This document shows, piece after piece, positions 37,749 through 48,445 of a stretch of 64,000 nucleotides of DNA. Position numbers and translations under genes: made by a program. The notes beneath the pieces are model-generated. The model was not told the DNA's origin. It was given only the letters and a program-made list of their open reading frames with translations, and did not search any database. Source of the DNA: Pseudomonadota bacterium (lineage in GTDB: Bacteria > Pseudomonadota > Gammaproteobacteria > Burkholderiales > Rhodocyclaceae); the NCBI GenBank assembly GCA_008501585.1, contig QQUN01000005.1, forward strand, positions 124,001 to 188,000, in the 5' to 3' direction. The stretch's first letter is position 1; every line of letters begins with the position of its first letter.

Positions 37749-38300
37749 GTGAACAAGGCTTTTGTCAAAGCGTCCGACGAGGACGACGAATCCCCCGATA
37801 CGCCCGCCGGCCCCGCGCCGGGCGGCCCCATCTACATGACGCGCCGCGGCTGGCAGACGCTCAAGGCCGAGCTCGACACATTGCTGCGCGACGAGCGCCC
37901 CAAGCTGGTCGAGACGGTGGCGTGGGCGGCCGGCAATGGCGACCGCTCCGAAAATGGCGACTACATCTACGGCAAGAAACGCTTGCGCGAGATCGATCGC
38001 CGCATCCGCTTTCTCATCAAACGGCTGGAAAACGCGACCGTTGTCGACCCGGCCGACCAGCAGAACCTCGACCAGGTATTTTTTGGCGCCACGGTGGTCA
38101 TTACCGATGACGGCGGCCGGACGGAGACGACCTACCAGATCGTCGGCGTCGACGAGGCCAGCGCCAGCGAGGGGCGCATCAGCTGGATCTCGCCGCTGGC
38201 CCGCGCCTTGCTCAAGGCGCGTGAGGGCGATGTGGTGCGCTTCGTCAGTCCGGCCGGTCCGCGCGAGATCGAGATACTCGAGGTGTGTTACAAAAATTAG
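37749..38300 (+). CDS. greB: Transcription elongation factor GreB
   Basis: Cleavage factor that rescues backtracked RNA polymerase, 183 residues. N-terminal coiled coil: YMTRRGWQTLKAELDTLL through GDRSENGDYIYGKKRLREID, with the acidic tip residues in the SENGDY segment. The C-terminal FKBP-like domain includes TYQIVGVDEAS and GRISWISPLARALL. The start codon is GTG (MNKAFVK, the usual GreB N-terminus). The length is larger than E. coli GreB because of a Pro/Asp-rich N-terminal insertion of about 20 residues (DEDDESPDTPAGPAPGG). Confidence 0.92.
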   Translation: MNKAFVKASDEDDESPDTPAGPAPGGPIYMTRRGWQTLKAELDTLLRDERPKLVETVAWAAGNGDRSENGDYIYGKKRLREIDRRIRFLIKRLENATVVDPADQQNLDQVFFGATVVITDDGGRTETTYQIVGVDEASASEGRISWISPLARALLKAREGDVVRFVSPAGPREIEILEVCYKN

Positions 38301-38466
38301 CGCTTGGCTGCCCGGTTTCGCGATTTGCGCGTCAGTAGTAACCCTTATCTGCCTAAAGTCTTAGTGCGCGCCGACGTTAGCTGTCCCAAATCCGGCATGG
38401 GATGACCGCCTTCGCGGTTGGGGAATCAATGATTCCTGTGTTGCCCGACCGGGGAGGGAGCGTGCC

Positions 38467-40098
38467 ATGTTTGAAAAAATGAAACTCGTGAATCGGCTCG
38501 GCGTGTTGATGGCTGCGGCCGTGATTGGCATTGTGATTCTGGGTGCCGATGCGTTGTGGAACATGCGCAGCCAGTTGCTGGGCGCGGAAATGCGCCGGGT
38601 TGAAGATGTCGTCGCCACCGCCGGTTATGTGCTCGAGCACTACCAGACGCAGGAAGCCAGCGGTGCCATGAGCCGCGAAGAGGCGCAGAAGCAGGCCATC
38701 GAGTCCTTGCGGCGGATCCGCTTCGAGGGCGGCAAGAACTACATCTTTGTCTACGATGCCGAGGCGACCACGCTCCTGTCACCGATGAAACCCGATACAG
38801 AGGGCAAGTCGATGGCCGGGAAGAAGGATCCGAACGGCGTGCCGCTGTTTGACATGATCGCTGAAGTTGCGCGAACGGGGCAGGATGCATCCATTGCGTA
38901 TTCCTGGCCGCGTACGACTGGGGGGAAGCCAGAAGCAAAGAGTTCAACGGTCAAGAGTTTCAAGCCGTGGGCATGGGCGTACGGTGCGGGCATCTATTTC
39001 ACGTCGGTGGATGAGGCGTTCAGTGAGGGCTTGGTCAATACAGTCGCGGTGGGCGTCGTGGTGCTGGCCCTGATCGTGGCGCTGTCCTTTCTCCTGGTGC
39101 GCAGCATCATCCGGCAGATCGGCGGCGAGCCGGCCTATGCCGTCGAGACGATGCAGGCGGTGGCGCAGGGCGATCTGCGGGTGACGGTGGACAACAAGGG
39201 CGCTGCCAACAGCCTGCTCGGTACGCTGGGCAAGACCGTCGAGCAACTGCGCGCAATGATGGCCGAGATCGGCCGCAATGCCGAGGAAGTGGCCGGCAGT
39301 TCGCGCCAGATTTCCGGCGTGGCGCGCGATGTGGCCGACAAGGCGCATCAGCAGTCGGACGCCACCTCGTCCATCGCCGCGGGCGTCGAGGAAATGACGG
39401 TCAGCATCAACCATATTTCGGACAGCGCGCGTGAAACCGAGGCCAACTCGTCGAACGCCGCCAAGCTCGCCGAGCGAGGCGAGGCGCGGGCGATCGGTGC
39501 CGCCGACGGCATGCGCCGCATCGCCACGACGGTGGATTCGGCCTCGGGCAAGATCCAGGAACTGGTTGGCCGGGCCAACGAAATCGGTTCGATCGCCAAT
39601 GTGATCAAGGAGATCGCCGCGCAGACCAACCTGCTGGCGCTCAACGCGGCCATCGAGGCGGCCCGCGCCGGCGAACAGGGCCGCGGCTTTGCCGTGGTGG
39701 CCGACGAGGTGCGCGGCCTGGCCGAACGCACGGCCACGGCGACGGTGCAGATCGAAGGCATGATCCAGGGAATCCAGGAGGACACCAACGGTGCCGTCAA
39801 TGTGATGGGCACGGTGGCTTCGGAGGTGAAGGCCGGGGTGGATCAGGTGCAGGGTGCGGCCGATTCGCTGCGCGAAATCCGCGAAGGCACCGGGATTGCG
39901 CTGGCCCGGATCAGCGATGTGGCCAGCGCCACCACCGAACAGAGCGCGGCCAGCACGCTGATCGCGCAGCAGGTCGAGAACATTGCCGGCATGGTCGAAG
40001 GCACCAGCGACGCGATGCGCAAGACGGTCGAGTCGGTCACGCGGCTGGAGAAGCTGTCGTCCGATCTGCACGCACTGGTGGGACGCTTCCGCTGTTGA
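38467..40098 (+). CDS. Methyl-accepting chemotaxis protein with single Cache domain
   Basis: Chemoreceptor of 543 residues. TM1 is at about residues 10-29. A periplasmic sCache_2-type domain follows ([20 protein letters not shown], then [18 protein letters not shown]), with TM2 at about 190-212, a HAMP domain, and the cytoplasmic signalling hairpin. The tip is [20 protein letters not shown] followed by [17 protein letters not shown]. Cache domains of this type commonly bind small carboxylates, but the ligand here is not predictable. No che genes are adjacent. A strong terminator follows. Confidence 0.93.
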   Translation: MFEKMKLVNRLGVLMAAAVIGIVILGADALWNMRSQLLGAEMRRVEDVVATAGYVLEHYQTQEASGAMSREEAQKQAIESLRRIRFEGGKNYIFVYDAEATTLLSPMKPDTEGKSMAGKKDPNGVPLFDMIAEVARTGQDASIAYSWPRTTGGKPEAKSSTVKSFKPWAWAYGAGIYFTSVDEAFSEGLVNTVAVGVVVLALIVALSFLLVRSIIRQIGGEPAYAVETMQAVAQGDLRVTVDNKGAANSLLGTLGKTVEQLRAMMAEIGRNAEEVAGSSRQISGVARDVADKAHQQSDATSSIAAGVEEMTVSINHISDSARETEANSSNAAKLAERGEARAIGAADGMRRIATTVDSASGKIQELVGRANEIGSIANVIKEIAAQTNLLALNAAIEAARAGEQGRGFAVVADEVRGLAERTATATVQIEGMIQGIQEDTNGAVNVMGTVASEVKAGVDQVQGAADSLREIREGTGIALARISDVASATTEQSAASTLIAQQVENIAGMVEGTSDAMRKTVESVTRLEKLSSDLHALVGRFRC

Positions 40099-40128
40099 GT
40101 GCCGCCGCTGGCGGCTGAAACTCACATG

Positions 40129-40168
40129 ACGCCCCGGTCTGCTTGAGGCCGGGGCGTTTCTTTTTTGG
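40129..40168 (+). terminator. Intrinsic terminator after the chemoreceptor gene
   Basis: ACGCCCCGG (40129-40137) pairs with CCGGGGCGT (40149-40157), with further pairing inwards to a GCTTG loop. The run TTTCTTTTTTGG follows. It lies between convergent genes and ends just before the methyltransferase stop codon. Confidence 0.9.
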
Positions 40169-40178
40169 TGACCGTGGT

Positions 40179-41021
40179 TCAGGCCGCGGGCGGATTGCCG
40201 TGGAAGAAACGCGGTGCAAGTTCTTCGAGGCCGAGGGTGTCGAGCAGCTCGGTCAGGCGCTCGGCCGGGCGGCGGCGCGGCAGGTCCTTGAAGCTGGCGA
40301 TGATCAGCTCGTTCTTCATCGAATGCTCCCAACCGACCAGCTCGGTCACGCTCACCTGATAGCCGTGGCTCTCCAGTTGCAGGCAGCGCAGCACGTTGGT
40401 GGCGTGGCTGCCGAACTCGCGGGTGTGGATGGGATGGCGCCACAGCTCGGTGAGGCTGTGCTTGAGCGAGCGCTGCTTGTTCTTGCGCAGCACCGCGGCG
40501 ACCTCGGCCTGGCAGCAGGGCACCAGCACGATGTGGCGCGCCCGCTTGGCCAGCGCGAAGCGGATGGCGTCGTCAGTGGCGGTGTTGCAGGCGTGCAGGG
40601 CGGTGACGATGTCGATCTGTTCGGGCAACTGTTCGGCGGTGATCGACTCGGCCACCGAGAGGTTGTAGAAGCGCATGCCGGCCGAGAAGCCGAGCTTGTC
40701 GGCCAGTCGGCGGGAGCTGGCGACCAGCTCGTCGCGGGTCTCGACGCCGTAGATCTTGCCGGCGGCAGCCTGTGTCTTGAAGAACAGGTCGTAGAGGATG
40801 AAGCCGAGGTAGGACTTGCCGGCGCCATGGTCGACCAGCTGGATGTCGGGCCGCGCGGCCAGCGACTCGGCCAGCAGCGGCTCGATGAACTGGTACAGGT
40901 GATACACCTGCTTGAGCTTGCGCCGGCTGTCCTGGTTCATCTTGCCGTCGCGGGTCAGGATGTGCAGGTGCTTGAGCAACTCGATGGACTGGTCGGGATG
41001 GATTTCAGGATGCGATGACAT
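40179..41021 (-). CDS. Class I SAM-dependent methyltransferase-like protein
   Basis: Protein of 280 residues with a Rossmann-type methyltransferase core. [19 protein letters not shown] is motif [13 protein letters not shown] is the acidic motif II loop, and [17 protein letters not shown] is followed by [12 protein letters not shown]. The TALHACN and VPCCQ elements resemble the METTL25/RRNAD1-like group. The target is unknown. The start at 41021 ([12 protein letters not shown]) is chosen over an in-frame start at 41147 that has no supporting features and overlaps the htpG upstream region. Confidence 0.75.
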   Translation of the reverse strand: MSSHPEIHPDQSIELLKHLHILTRDGKMNQDSRRKLKQVYHLYQFIEPLLAESLAARPDIQLVDHGAGKSYLGFILYDLFFKTQAAAGKIYGVETRDELVASSRRLADKLGFSAGMRFYNLSVAESITAEQLPEQIDIVTALHACNTATDDAIRFALAKRARHIVLVPCCQAEVAAVLRKNKQRSLKHSLTELWRHPIHTREFGSHATNVLRCLQLESHGYQVSVTELVGWEHSMKNELIIASFKDLPRRRPAERLTELLDTLGLEELAPRFFHGNPPAA

Positions 41022-41149
41022 GGGTGGGGCTCGGGTGCGCTGGAGGGCGATTTTACCGCGCGGCGGGTTTGTTGATCGTGGCACTTGAAAGGTGGTGGTC
41101 TTGCCCCCACCTTCAGGCAGTCCATTTCTTGTGTCACGGAGAGTCAACG

Positions 41150-43075
41150 ATGTCCGACGCGCCCAGCGCCCAAGCAGAGAAGATGAATTTTCAGGCCGAG
41201 GTGAAGCAGCTGCTGCACCTGATGATCCACTCGCTGTACTCCAACCGCGAGATCTTCCTGCGCGAACTGATTTCCAACGCCTCTGACGCCTGCGACAAGC
41301 TGCGCTTCGAAGCGCTCGACAAGGCCGAGCTGTTCGAAGGCGACGGCGAGCTGAAGATCCGCATCCGCTTCGATGCCGAGGCCAAGACCGTCACCGTGTC
41401 CGACAACGGTATCGGCATGAGCCGCGAGGAAGTCATCACCAACCTCGGTACCATCGCCAAGTCCGGCACCAAGGAATTCTTCGGCCAGCTGACCGGCGAC
41501 CAGAAAAAGGACGCGCACCTGATCGGCCAGTTCGGCGTGGGCTTCTACTCCGCCTTCATCGTTGCCGACCGCGTCACCGTGCGCACCCGCCGTGCCGGCC
41601 TGGCCGGCACCGAGGGTGTCCAGTGGGAATGCGCGATGACCGGCGACACCGCCGGTGAGTACCAGGTCGAGCCGATCGACAAGGCCGAGCGCGGCACCGA
41701 GATTACGCTGCACCTGCGCGAAGGCCAGGAAGACCTGCTCAGCGGCTGGAAGCTGCGCGAGCTGGTGCGCAAGTACTCCGACCACATCGTCCAGCCCATC
41801 GTGATGACGAAAGAGACGTGGGACGAGGAGCAGGGCAAGCAGGTGCCCACCGACGAGGACGAGACCGTCAACCAGGCCAACGCCCTGTGGGCGCGCCCGC
41901 GCAACGAGATCACCGACGACGAGTACAAGGCCTTCTACAAGCATGTGGGCCATGACTTCCAGGAGCCGCTGGCGTGGACCCACGCCAAGGTCGAGGGGCG
42001 GCACGAATACACCCAGCTGCTCTACATCCCGGGCAATGCGCCCTTCGATCTGTGGGACCGCAACGCCCGCCACGGCATCAAGCTGTATGTGCGCCGCGTG
42101 TTCATCATGGACGACGCCGAGAAGCTGATGCCGATGTACCTGCGCTTCGTGCGCGGGGTGGTCGATTCGTCCGACCTGCCGCTCAACGTGTCGCGCGAGA
42201 TCCTGCAGGAGTCGAAGGACATCGACACCCTGCGCGCCGGCTGCACCAAGAAAGTCCTCGGCCTGCTCGAGGACATGGCCAAGAACGATGCCGAGAAGTA
42301 CACGACGTTCTGGAAGGCCTTCGGCAATGTGCTGAAAGAAGGCGTGGGCGAGGATTCGGCCAACCGCGAGAAGATCGCCGGCCTGCTGCGCTTTGCCTCG
42401 ACGCATGCCGACACGGCCGAACAAGTCGTGACGCTGGCCGACTACATCGGCCGCATGAAGGAAGGCCAGGAGAAGATCTACTACGTCACCGCCGAGACCT
42501 TCAACGCTGCCAAGAACAGCCCGCACCTCGAGGTGTTCCGCAAGAAGGGCATCGAGGTGCTGCTGCTGTCTGACCGCGTGGACGAGTGGGTGATCGGCTA
42601 CCTCACCGAGTTCGACGGCAAGGCGCTGCAGTCGGTCGCCAAGGGCGGAGTCGACCTCGGTGCGCTCGAAGACGAAGCCGAGAAGAAGGAAGTCGAGAAA
42701 CTCGCCGACGAGTACAAGGACCTGCTCGAGCGCGTCAAGACCAGCCTTGGCGAGCGCGTCAAGGATGTGCGCGTGACGCACCGCCTGACCGATTCGCCCG
42801 CCTGCCTGGTGGCCGACGAGCACGACATGGGCATGAACCTGGCGCGCATCCTCAAGGCCGCCGGCCAGGAGGCGCCGTCGAGCCAGCCGATCCTCGAACT
42901 CAACCCGACCCACCCGGCGGTGCAGCGCCTCAACACCGAGGCCGAGCATTTCGATGACTGGGCGGCGGTGCTGTTCGACCAGGCCCTGCTGGCCGAAGGC
43001 GGCACGCTGGACGACCCGGCCACCTTCGTCAAGCGCACCAACGCCTTGATGTTGGCTCTGAGCCGCGCGCAGTAA
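41150..43075 (+). CDS. htpG: Molecular chaperone HtpG (Hsp90)
   Basis: ATP-dependent chaperone, 641 residues. The N-terminal GHKL ATPase domain has [20 protein letters not shown] (Glu for hydrolysis and Asn for Mg), VSDNGIGMS and [11 protein letters not shown]. The middle domain carries the catalytic Arg region ([20 protein letters not shown]). The C-terminal dimerisation domain completes the family architecture. ATG at 41150 has a GGAG site; upstream in-frame starts are rejected. A long GC-rich hairpin (CCGCCCCGGCG, 43120-43130, with CGCCGGGGCGG, 43143-43153) follows, lacking a T-run. Confidence 0.97.
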   Translation: MSDAPSAQAEKMNFQAEVKQLLHLMIHSLYSNREIFLRELISNASDACDKLRFEALDKAELFEGDGELKIRIRFDAEAKTVTVSDNGIGMSREEVITNLGTIAKSGTKEFFGQLTGDQKKDAHLIGQFGVGFYSAFIVADRVTVRTRRAGLAGTEGVQWECAMTGDTAGEYQVEPIDKAERGTEITLHLREGQEDLLSGWKLRELVRKYSDHIVQPIVMTKETWDEEQGKQVPTDEDETVNQANALWARPRNEITDDEYKAFYKHVGHDFQEPLAWTHAKVEGRHEYTQLLYIPGNAPFDLWDRNARHGIKLYVRRVFIMDDAEKLMPMYLRFVRGVVDSSDLPLNVSREILQESKDIDTLRAGCTKKVLGLLEDMAKNDAEKYTTFWKAFGNVLKEGVGEDSANREKIAGLLRFASTHADTAEQVVTLADYIGRMKEGQEKIYYVTAETFNAAKNSPHLEVFRKKGIEVLLLSDRVDEWVIGYLTEFDGKALQSVAKGGVDLGALEDEAEKKEVEKLADEYKDLLERVKTSLGERVKDVRVTHRLTDSPACLVADEHDMGMNLARILKAAGQEAPSSQPILELNPTHPAVQRLNTEAEHFDDWAAVLFDQALLAEGGTLDDPATFVKRTNALMLALSRAQ

Positions 43076-43159
43076 GCCCACCTGGCCCGCCCCGTGGGGT
43101 GGGCCGGAGCGCATTCCGCCCGCCCCGGCGTGCCTTCATTGGCGCCGGGGCGGTGTCCG

Positions 43160-43861
43160 TTAACGGCGGCTGCGACGACGGGCGATGCAGCCCATCATGC
43201 CCAGGCCGGCCAGCATCAGCGCGTAGGATTCCGGCTCCGGCACCGGCAAGGCGGCAGCGAACTGGATGGTGGCGTGGTCCGGCGCGGAGATGCGCAGGTC
43301 ATCGATCCAGAAGTCGGTGCGGTTGTTGCCGCCTGAGGTCATGCTGTAGAGCCGGGCCTCGATGACCAGGCCGTCGGTCGCGCCACCGTCGAAGGTCCAG
43401 GTGTTGCTCAGCTGGCTCCAGCCGCTGCCGTCCGTATAGGTGTTGCTGCTGCCGGCCGATTTGACATAGCTGTTGATGTCGGCGCCGTCGGCATAGTGCC
43501 CCCAGATGCGCAACGACGGATTGGTGCCGGCCGAACTGTCATAGCCCCAGAAGCTGGCGCTGACCTGGTCGCCGGCTTGCAGGCCGGTGATGAATGCGAG
43601 ATAGGCCTGCGGCGTGCCGCCCAGCGGCGCTTCGGCCACATGCAGGAAGCGGCTGCCCGAACGCGCGCCGCTCACGCTGTAGCTGCCGGCGCCGTCGCTG
43701 CCGGACTGCGATCCGCTGACATTGGTGGCGTCGGCCAGGTTGCCAAAGCTGCCGAGAATCGTACCGACGCCATCCTCCCAGCCATAGTCGAGGGTCTGGA
43801 GGGCGTGGGCCTGGCTGGTGGCGAGGGCCACGCCAGCGGCGATCAGGGTTTTGATGAACAT
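43160..43861 (-). CDS. PEP-CTERM exported protein of unknown function
   Basis: Protein of 233 residues with a signal peptide (IKTLIAAGVALATSQAHA), a beta-rich Gly/Ser/Asn body without a catalytic motif, and a C-terminal PEP-CTERM signal (VPEPESYALMLAGLGMMG, then Arg-rich tail) near residues 205-233. Such signals direct sorting by exosortase; none is in the window. An AGGAG ribosome-binding site fixes the ATG at 43861. It is divergent from a second PEP-CTERM gene 278 bases away. Confidence 0.85.
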   Translation of the reverse strand: MFIKTLIAAGVALATSQAHALQTLDYGWEDGVGTILGSFGNLADATNVSGSQSGSDGAGSYSVSGARSGSRFLHVAEAPLGGTPQAYLAFITGLQAGDQVSASFWGYDSSAGTNPSLRIWGHYADGADINSYVKSAGSSNTYTDGSGWSQLSNTWTFDGGATDGLVIEARLYSMTSGGNNRTDFWIDDLRISAPDHATIQFAAALPVPEPESYALMLAGLGMMGCIARRRSRR

Positions 43862-44139
43862 GAGTCGTCTCCTGCGACGTCGTGGGGATGAACGGGCTGT
43901 TCCAGTGCAGCCATCCTCTCGCGCCGGCTTTTCAGGCATGGGCGTGTCGCCGTGGGTGTCGATGGCTCCATCGGACTAATTGCCGTGCCGTGAATGTCAT
44001 ATGCTCTTGTCTTCGACGGTTCGCGATCAGGTGGATAGCTCCATCGGATCATCAAGCGGACCGAACGACGCCGTCGGTGTGTCATCCCGCGGCGCTCAAA
44101 TGGCGACTTCTTGCCGTGCTGTCTGATCAGGAGTGTTGA
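43862..44139. promoter_or_regulatory. Divergent intergenic region between two PEP-CTERM genes
   Basis: A direct repeat GCTCCATCGGA occurs at 43965-43975 and 44038-44048, 73 bases apart. The spacing is close to seven helical turns, so a dimeric regulator or looping site is possible. No sigma-54 GG-N10-GC pair was found. No gene is present here. Confidence 0.4.
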
Positions 44140-45999
44140 ATGTTTCCGTTCCGCTTGAAGCCACTCGTGAGCCTGTGCCTGCTGTGCGCCGGCGCCTCAT
44201 CCCATGCCCTGACCATTGGCGAGATCCAGGGCGAGCAGCACTTGTCGGCCTACGAGGGACAAACGGTAGCCGGTATCGATGGCATCGTCACGGCGGTCGA
44301 TGCGCGCGGTTTCTGGATGCAGGATGTCATCCCCGACGGCAATGTGCTGACCTCGGACGGCATCTATGTGTTCACCAACAGCCGCGGGCGCCCGACGGTG
44401 GGTGACCGTGTGCTGGTGAGCGGGCGGGTGGATGAGTACCGGCCCGGCGGCGCAGCGAGCAATCTGACCATCACCGAGTTGAACACCAGCTTCGGCGCCC
44501 ATGCCTGGACGCGGCAATCGAGCGGCAATGCCTTGCCGGCGGCGGTGCTGCTCGGCAACGCCGGCCGGCTGGCGCCGACCGCCGCCATCGCACCCGATGT
44601 GGGCAATGTCGAAGCGGCCGGATACCGCCTGGCACCGAGCCTGTACGCCATGGATTTCTATGAGAGCCTGGAGGGCATGCGGGTGAGCATGGCCTCGGCT
44701 GCGGTGGTGGGGCCGAATGCGCAGTATGGCGAGGTTGCCGTGATCTCGCACGACCAGCTCGGTACCACCTTGAGCAGCGCGCGTGGCGCCGCCACCGTGC
44801 AACGCGACAACTTCAACCCGCACCGGCTGATTCTGGACGATGCGCTGCGCAGCACGCCGATCGTCAATGTGGGCGATTCGCTCACCGAGGTGACCGGCGT
44901 GATGCACTACAGCTTCTCCAACTACAAGCTGAACCTCACCGATGCACCCACCGTGCGCGCCGGTGCGCTGCAGCCGGAGACGGTTGCGCCCGTGGCGCCG
45001 GGGCGCCTCGCCATTGCCTCGTACAATATCGAGAACCTCGCCGGCAATGCGGCGCAGTCGCGATTCGACGGCATTGCCGGACAGATCGTGGGCAACCTCG
45101 GCTCGCCGCAACTCATCGCCCTGCAAGAGGTGCAGGACAACAACGGCGCGACCGACAACGGCACGACGGCGTCCGACCAGACACTCGAACGCCTGACCCA
45201 GGCGGTTCGCGAAGCCGGTGGCCGCGACTATGGCTATGTGGTGATCGACCCGCTGAACAAGGCCGACGGCGGCCAGCCCGGCGGCAACATCCGCAATGCC
45301 TTCCTGTATGACAAGGCGGCGATCAGCTTTGCCGGGGCATTGGGTGGCGCGAACCAGGCCATCGGTGTGCTGCCCGACGGGACGCTGAGCTTCGATGCCG
45401 GCCGCGTCGATCCGACCAACCCGGCCTTTGCCGACAGCCGCAAGCCGCTGGCGGCGCAGTTTCGCATCAACGGCGAGAACTTCATCCTGGTGAACAACCA
45501 CTTCAGCTCAAAGGGCGGCGATGAGCCGCTGTTCGGGCCGGACCAGTCGCCCGAGCGCGGCAGCGAGGCGGCGCGCCGTGCGCAGGCGCAGGCCGTGGCG
45601 AGTTTTGTCGGCGACCTGCTGGCGGCCGACGCGGGCGCCTGGGTGATCGTGCTCGGTGACCTGAACGATTTCCAGTTTGCCGAGACGCTGGCACCGCTGG
45701 GGGCGGCCGGCCTGGTCAACCTGACCGATACCCTCCCGGCAGGCGAACGCTACACCTACATCTACGAGGGCAACGCGCAGGCGCTCGACCACATGTTCGT
45801 CTCGGCGGCGTTGCTGGCCGATGGTTCGCTGCGCTATGACATCGTCCATGCCAACGCCGAGTTCGCCAACCAGATCTCCGATCACGATCCCTTGCTGCTG
45901 ACGATGGCCATGCCGGTGCCCGAGCCGCAAAGCTATGCGCTGATGCTGCTGGGTCTCGGCGTGGTGGGGGCTGTGGCGCGGCGCCGACCGGCGCGCTGA
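44140..45999 (+). CDS. Exported EEP-family nuclease with PEP-CTERM anchor
   Basis: Protein of 619 residues. A signal peptide (LVSLCLLCAGASSHA) is followed by an OB-fold-like region of about 25-260 (GIDGIVTAVDARGFWMQD). An endonuclease/exonuclease/phosphatase domain follows: IASYNIENLAGN, LIALQEVQDNNG, LVNNHFSSKGGDEP, VIVLGDLNDFQF and QISDHDPLLLTM. The layout matches ExeM/NucH-type extracellular nucleases. It ends in VPEPQSYALMLLGLGVVG plus a basic tail, so it should be surface-retained or exported through the exosortase route. The ATG has an AGGAG site. A role in degrading extracellular DNA is inferred. Confidence 0.87.
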   Translation: MFPFRLKPLVSLCLLCAGASSHALTIGEIQGEQHLSAYEGQTVAGIDGIVTAVDARGFWMQDVIPDGNVLTSDGIYVFTNSRGRPTVGDRVLVSGRVDEYRPGGAASNLTITELNTSFGAHAWTRQSSGNALPAAVLLGNAGRLAPTAAIAPDVGNVEAAGYRLAPSLYAMDFYESLEGMRVSMASAAVVGPNAQYGEVAVISHDQLGTTLSSARGAATVQRDNFNPHRLILDDALRSTPIVNVGDSLTEVTGVMHYSFSNYKLNLTDAPTVRAGALQPETVAPVAPGRLAIASYNIENLAGNAAQSRFDGIAGQIVGNLGSPQLIALQEVQDNNGATDNGTTASDQTLERLTQAVREAGGRDYGYVVIDPLNKADGGQPGGNIRNAFLYDKAAISFAGALGGANQAIGVLPDGTLSFDAGRVDPTNPAFADSRKPLAAQFRINGENFILVNNHFSSKGGDEPLFGPDQSPERGSEAARRAQAQAVASFVGDLLAADAGAWVIVLGDLNDFQFAETLAPLGAAGLVNLTDTLPAGERYTYIYEGNAQALDHMFVSAALLADGSLRYDIVHANAEFANQISDHDPLLLTMAMPVPEPQSYALMLLGLGVVGAVARRRPAR

Positions 46000-46003
46000 C
46001 GGT

Positions 46004-47509
46004 TCAGCGTGCCGGCGGCGGCGAATCGGGCGCGGCCGGTGGGGCGTCGGCCTGGGGCGCGTCGGTCAGCGCCGGATGCTGCGCGTCGCGATCGTCGATG
46101 ACGGTCTCCGGCTCGGTGGTGCCGCCACCTGACTTGCGCTCCTTCTCCTCGTGGGTGAGGCGCTTGAGCATGTCGATGGCCAGCGCGTCGTACAGCGGCA
46201 CCGGTGCCACCGAGCGCGAAAAACCCTGCGCGACCACCGCTGCGCCCATCAGCGGCAGCAGCATCTGGTGGTTGGCGGTCATTTCCATGACGATGACGAA
46301 GGCGGTGATCGGCGACTGGGTGATGCCGGCCAGGAAGGCCACGGTGCCCAGAACCAGGATGGCGGGGTTGTGGTCGATGCCGAGCATGAGCGCGACGTTG
46401 GCACCCAGGCCGGCACCAATGGCCAGCGCCGGCGCGAAGATGCCGCCGGGAATGCCGCTGATGAAAGCGATCCAGATCACCAGTGCCTTGGCGAACATGA
46501 AATACACCGGCAGATCGGCCGTGCCTTCGAGCGCTGCCTTGGACTCGGCATAGCCGGTGCCCCAGGTCATGCCGCCGGTGCTCAGGCCGATGATGGCGGT
46601 GGCCAGGCCACAGGCCGCGGCAAAGGCCACCGGCCGCTCGCGCTTGAACAGCCCGACCCGGCCGGGCAGACCGCGTGACGAGGCCACCAGCAAGCGGGTG
46701 GCGATGCCGCCGGCCAGGCCGCCGAGCACGCCGCACAGCAACACCGGCCAGAGCCCGTCCGGCCAGCCGACGGCCGCCGGCGTGCGGCCGAAATAGGTGT
46801 AGTTGCCCAGGGTGGCGAGCGACATCAGACCGGCAAAGATCACGGCCACCAGCGTCGTGCTGTTGGCGCGGAAGGCGCGGTAGCGCGACAGCTCCTCGAT
46901 GGCGAACATGATGCCGCCCAGCGGGGTGTTGAAGGCCGAGGCCACGCCGGCGCCGCCGCCAGCGACGATCAGGTCCTTGGTCGGCGCGATGCGGCCGTTC
47001 TTGCGCTTGCCGCTGAGCAGGTTGAGGATCGAAGCGCCGATCTGCACCGACGGGCCCTCACGACCGATCGACGCACCGGAGAGCAGGCCGAGCAGGGTGA
47101 GGATGATCTTGCCGAAGATGATGCGCACCGACAGCAGGCGCTTGCGGATGGCGCTGTCTTCGGTGAGCGAGGCGGCGATGGCCTGCGGAATGCCGCTGCC
47201 TTCGCAGCCGGGGAAGAAGCGCCGGGTCAGCCAGCTGATGAGGGCGAAACCGGCCGGTGCGATGATCAGGCTCGACCACCAGGCCAGGTGCACGATTTCG
47301 CTGTGGATTTCGATGGCCAGGTCGGCGCCGATGGCGAAGACAATGGCGGCCAGACCGGCCAGCAGGGCGACGCCGACAAACAGGATGCGGTTCTGCCAGC
47401 GGCCGAAGGAGAGCCAGGGCAGGGCAAAGCGGAAGCCGCGACGCGTCAGGTGTTGGAGGGTGCGGAACTTTCCGCTGGGTGGACCACCGGGGGAGCCGTT
47501 GTTCGGCAT
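46004..47509 (-). CDS. ClC-family chloride channel/antiporter
   Basis: Inner-membrane ClC protein, 501 residues. Selectivity-filter motifs are GSGIPQ (104-109), GREGPSVQ (149-156, gating Glu 151) and GIFAPALAIGA near residue 355. FAIEEL (Glu 205/206) covers the proton-pathway glutamate, and APVPLYDALA includes the conserved Tyr. Retention of both glutamates favours a Cl-/H+ antiporter over a channel. The C-terminal 60 residues are a Pro/Asp-rich tail without CBS domains. Confidence 0.92.
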   Translation of the reverse strand: MPNNGSPGGPPSGKFRTLQHLTRRGFRFALPWLSFGRWQNRILFVGVALLAGLAAIVFAIGADLAIEIHSEIVHLAWWSSLIIAPAGFALISWLTRRFFPGCEGSGIPQAIAASLTEDSAIRKRLLSVRIIFGKIILTLLGLLSGASIGREGPSVQIGASILNLLSGKRKNGRIAPTKDLIVAGGGAGVASAFNTPLGGIMFAIEELSRYRAFRANSTTLVAVIFAGLMSLATLGNYTYFGRTPAAVGWPDGLWPVLLCGVLGGLAGGIATRLLVASSRGLPGRVGLFKRERPVAFAAACGLATAIIGLSTGGMTWGTGYAESKAALEGTADLPVYFMFAKALVIWIAFISGIPGGIFAPALAIGAGLGANVALMLGIDHNPAILVLGTVAFLAGITQSPITAFVIVMEMTANHQMLLPLMGAAVVAQGFSRSVAPVPLYDALAIDMLKRLTHEEKERKSGGGTTEPETVIDDRDAQHPALTDAPQADAPPAAPDSPPPAR

Positions 47510-47633
47510 TCTGTCGATTTTTTGGGGCGGGTTGAAATGGGACGGGACAGGCGGGTCAACCTTACCACGCCGGGCGGGTGCATTTCATGCCGAATCGTGT
47601 CGAAATGCCCGCCCGTCAAGGCGCGGGCGGGTG

Positions 47634-48230
47634 TCACTGGCTCAGCGCGAGCCATGCTGCCGTCCCCGCGAGGGCCAGGCCCATCAGGCTGTCGAAGGCG
47701 CGGCGGCGGGTCGGGTCGGCGAGCTGGTGGCGAATCGATGCGCCAGCCGCCGCCCAGCAGGTGATGCAGGGCAGGTTGGCCACCGCGGCCACCAGCGCCA
47801 CCTGGCTGATCGCCACACCGGGCGAGACATCGGCCGGCAGGAAGGCGGCATTGATGGTTAGCGCCATCATCCAGGCCTTGGGGTTGACCCACTGAAACAG
47901 CGCCGCGCCGGCAAAGCTCAGCGGTTGGCCGGCGCTGTCGTGGGGGTTTGCCGGGCCTGGGCGGAGCAAGCGCACGGCCAGCCACAGCAGGTAGCCCACG
48001 GCCAGGACCCGCATGGCCAGGGTGACTTCCGGATGACGATGGATCAGTGCAGCGATCCCCATGCCGACCAGGGCAATCTGCACCGCCAGGCCGCAGCTGA
48101 TCCCGAGCAGGTGCGGGACGGTGGCACGAAAGCCCGCACGGGCGCCGGCGGTGGCGAGCATGATGTTGTTGGGGCCCGGCGTGATCGAGGCGACAACCAC
48201 GAAGCTCAGCAGTGGGAACAGGTCCAGCAT
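47634..48230 (-). CDS. LysE/RhtB-family amino-acid exporter
   Basis: Membrane exporter of 198 residues with about six helices. ASITPGPNNIMLATAGARAG near the N-terminus is the family signature, and FQWVNPKAWMMALTINAAF is the second conserved segment. The ATG at 48230 (MLDLFPLLSFV) follows AGGG; an in-frame start nine codons upstream is less likely. The exported amino acid is not predictable. Confidence 0.88.
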   Translation of the reverse strand: MLDLFPLLSFVVVASITPGPNNIMLATAGARAGFRATVPHLLGISCGLAVQIALVGMGIAALIHRHPEVTLAMRVLAVGYLLWLAVRLLRPGPANPHDSAGQPLSFAGAALFQWVNPKAWMMALTINAAFLPADVSPGVAISQVALVAAVANLPCITCWAAAGASIRHQLADPTRRRAFDSLMGLALAGTAAWLALSQ

Positions 48231-48445
48231 GGCAAACCCTTTGACGCAAAGTGTCATGCCATTGTGGCCGCGCCCGGTGCGACCGACACGTCATGCTTTG
48301 CCCGTCGGTGGCGGCATTGGCCCGGCGGCCCGACCGGGACACTTGCGGCCGTTTGGCAGACGGCGCGAGTTGGAGTAGAGTTTTGCCATACGCAGCGGTA
48401 TGGACCGGTGCTTCGTCAGAGTCGTGCTATTTCGTGGAGAGCAGA

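Noticed and set aside
43862-44139. Possible sigma-54 promoter between the PEP-CTERM genes
   Set aside because: No GG-N10-GC arrangement with flanking consensus is present on either strand where checked.
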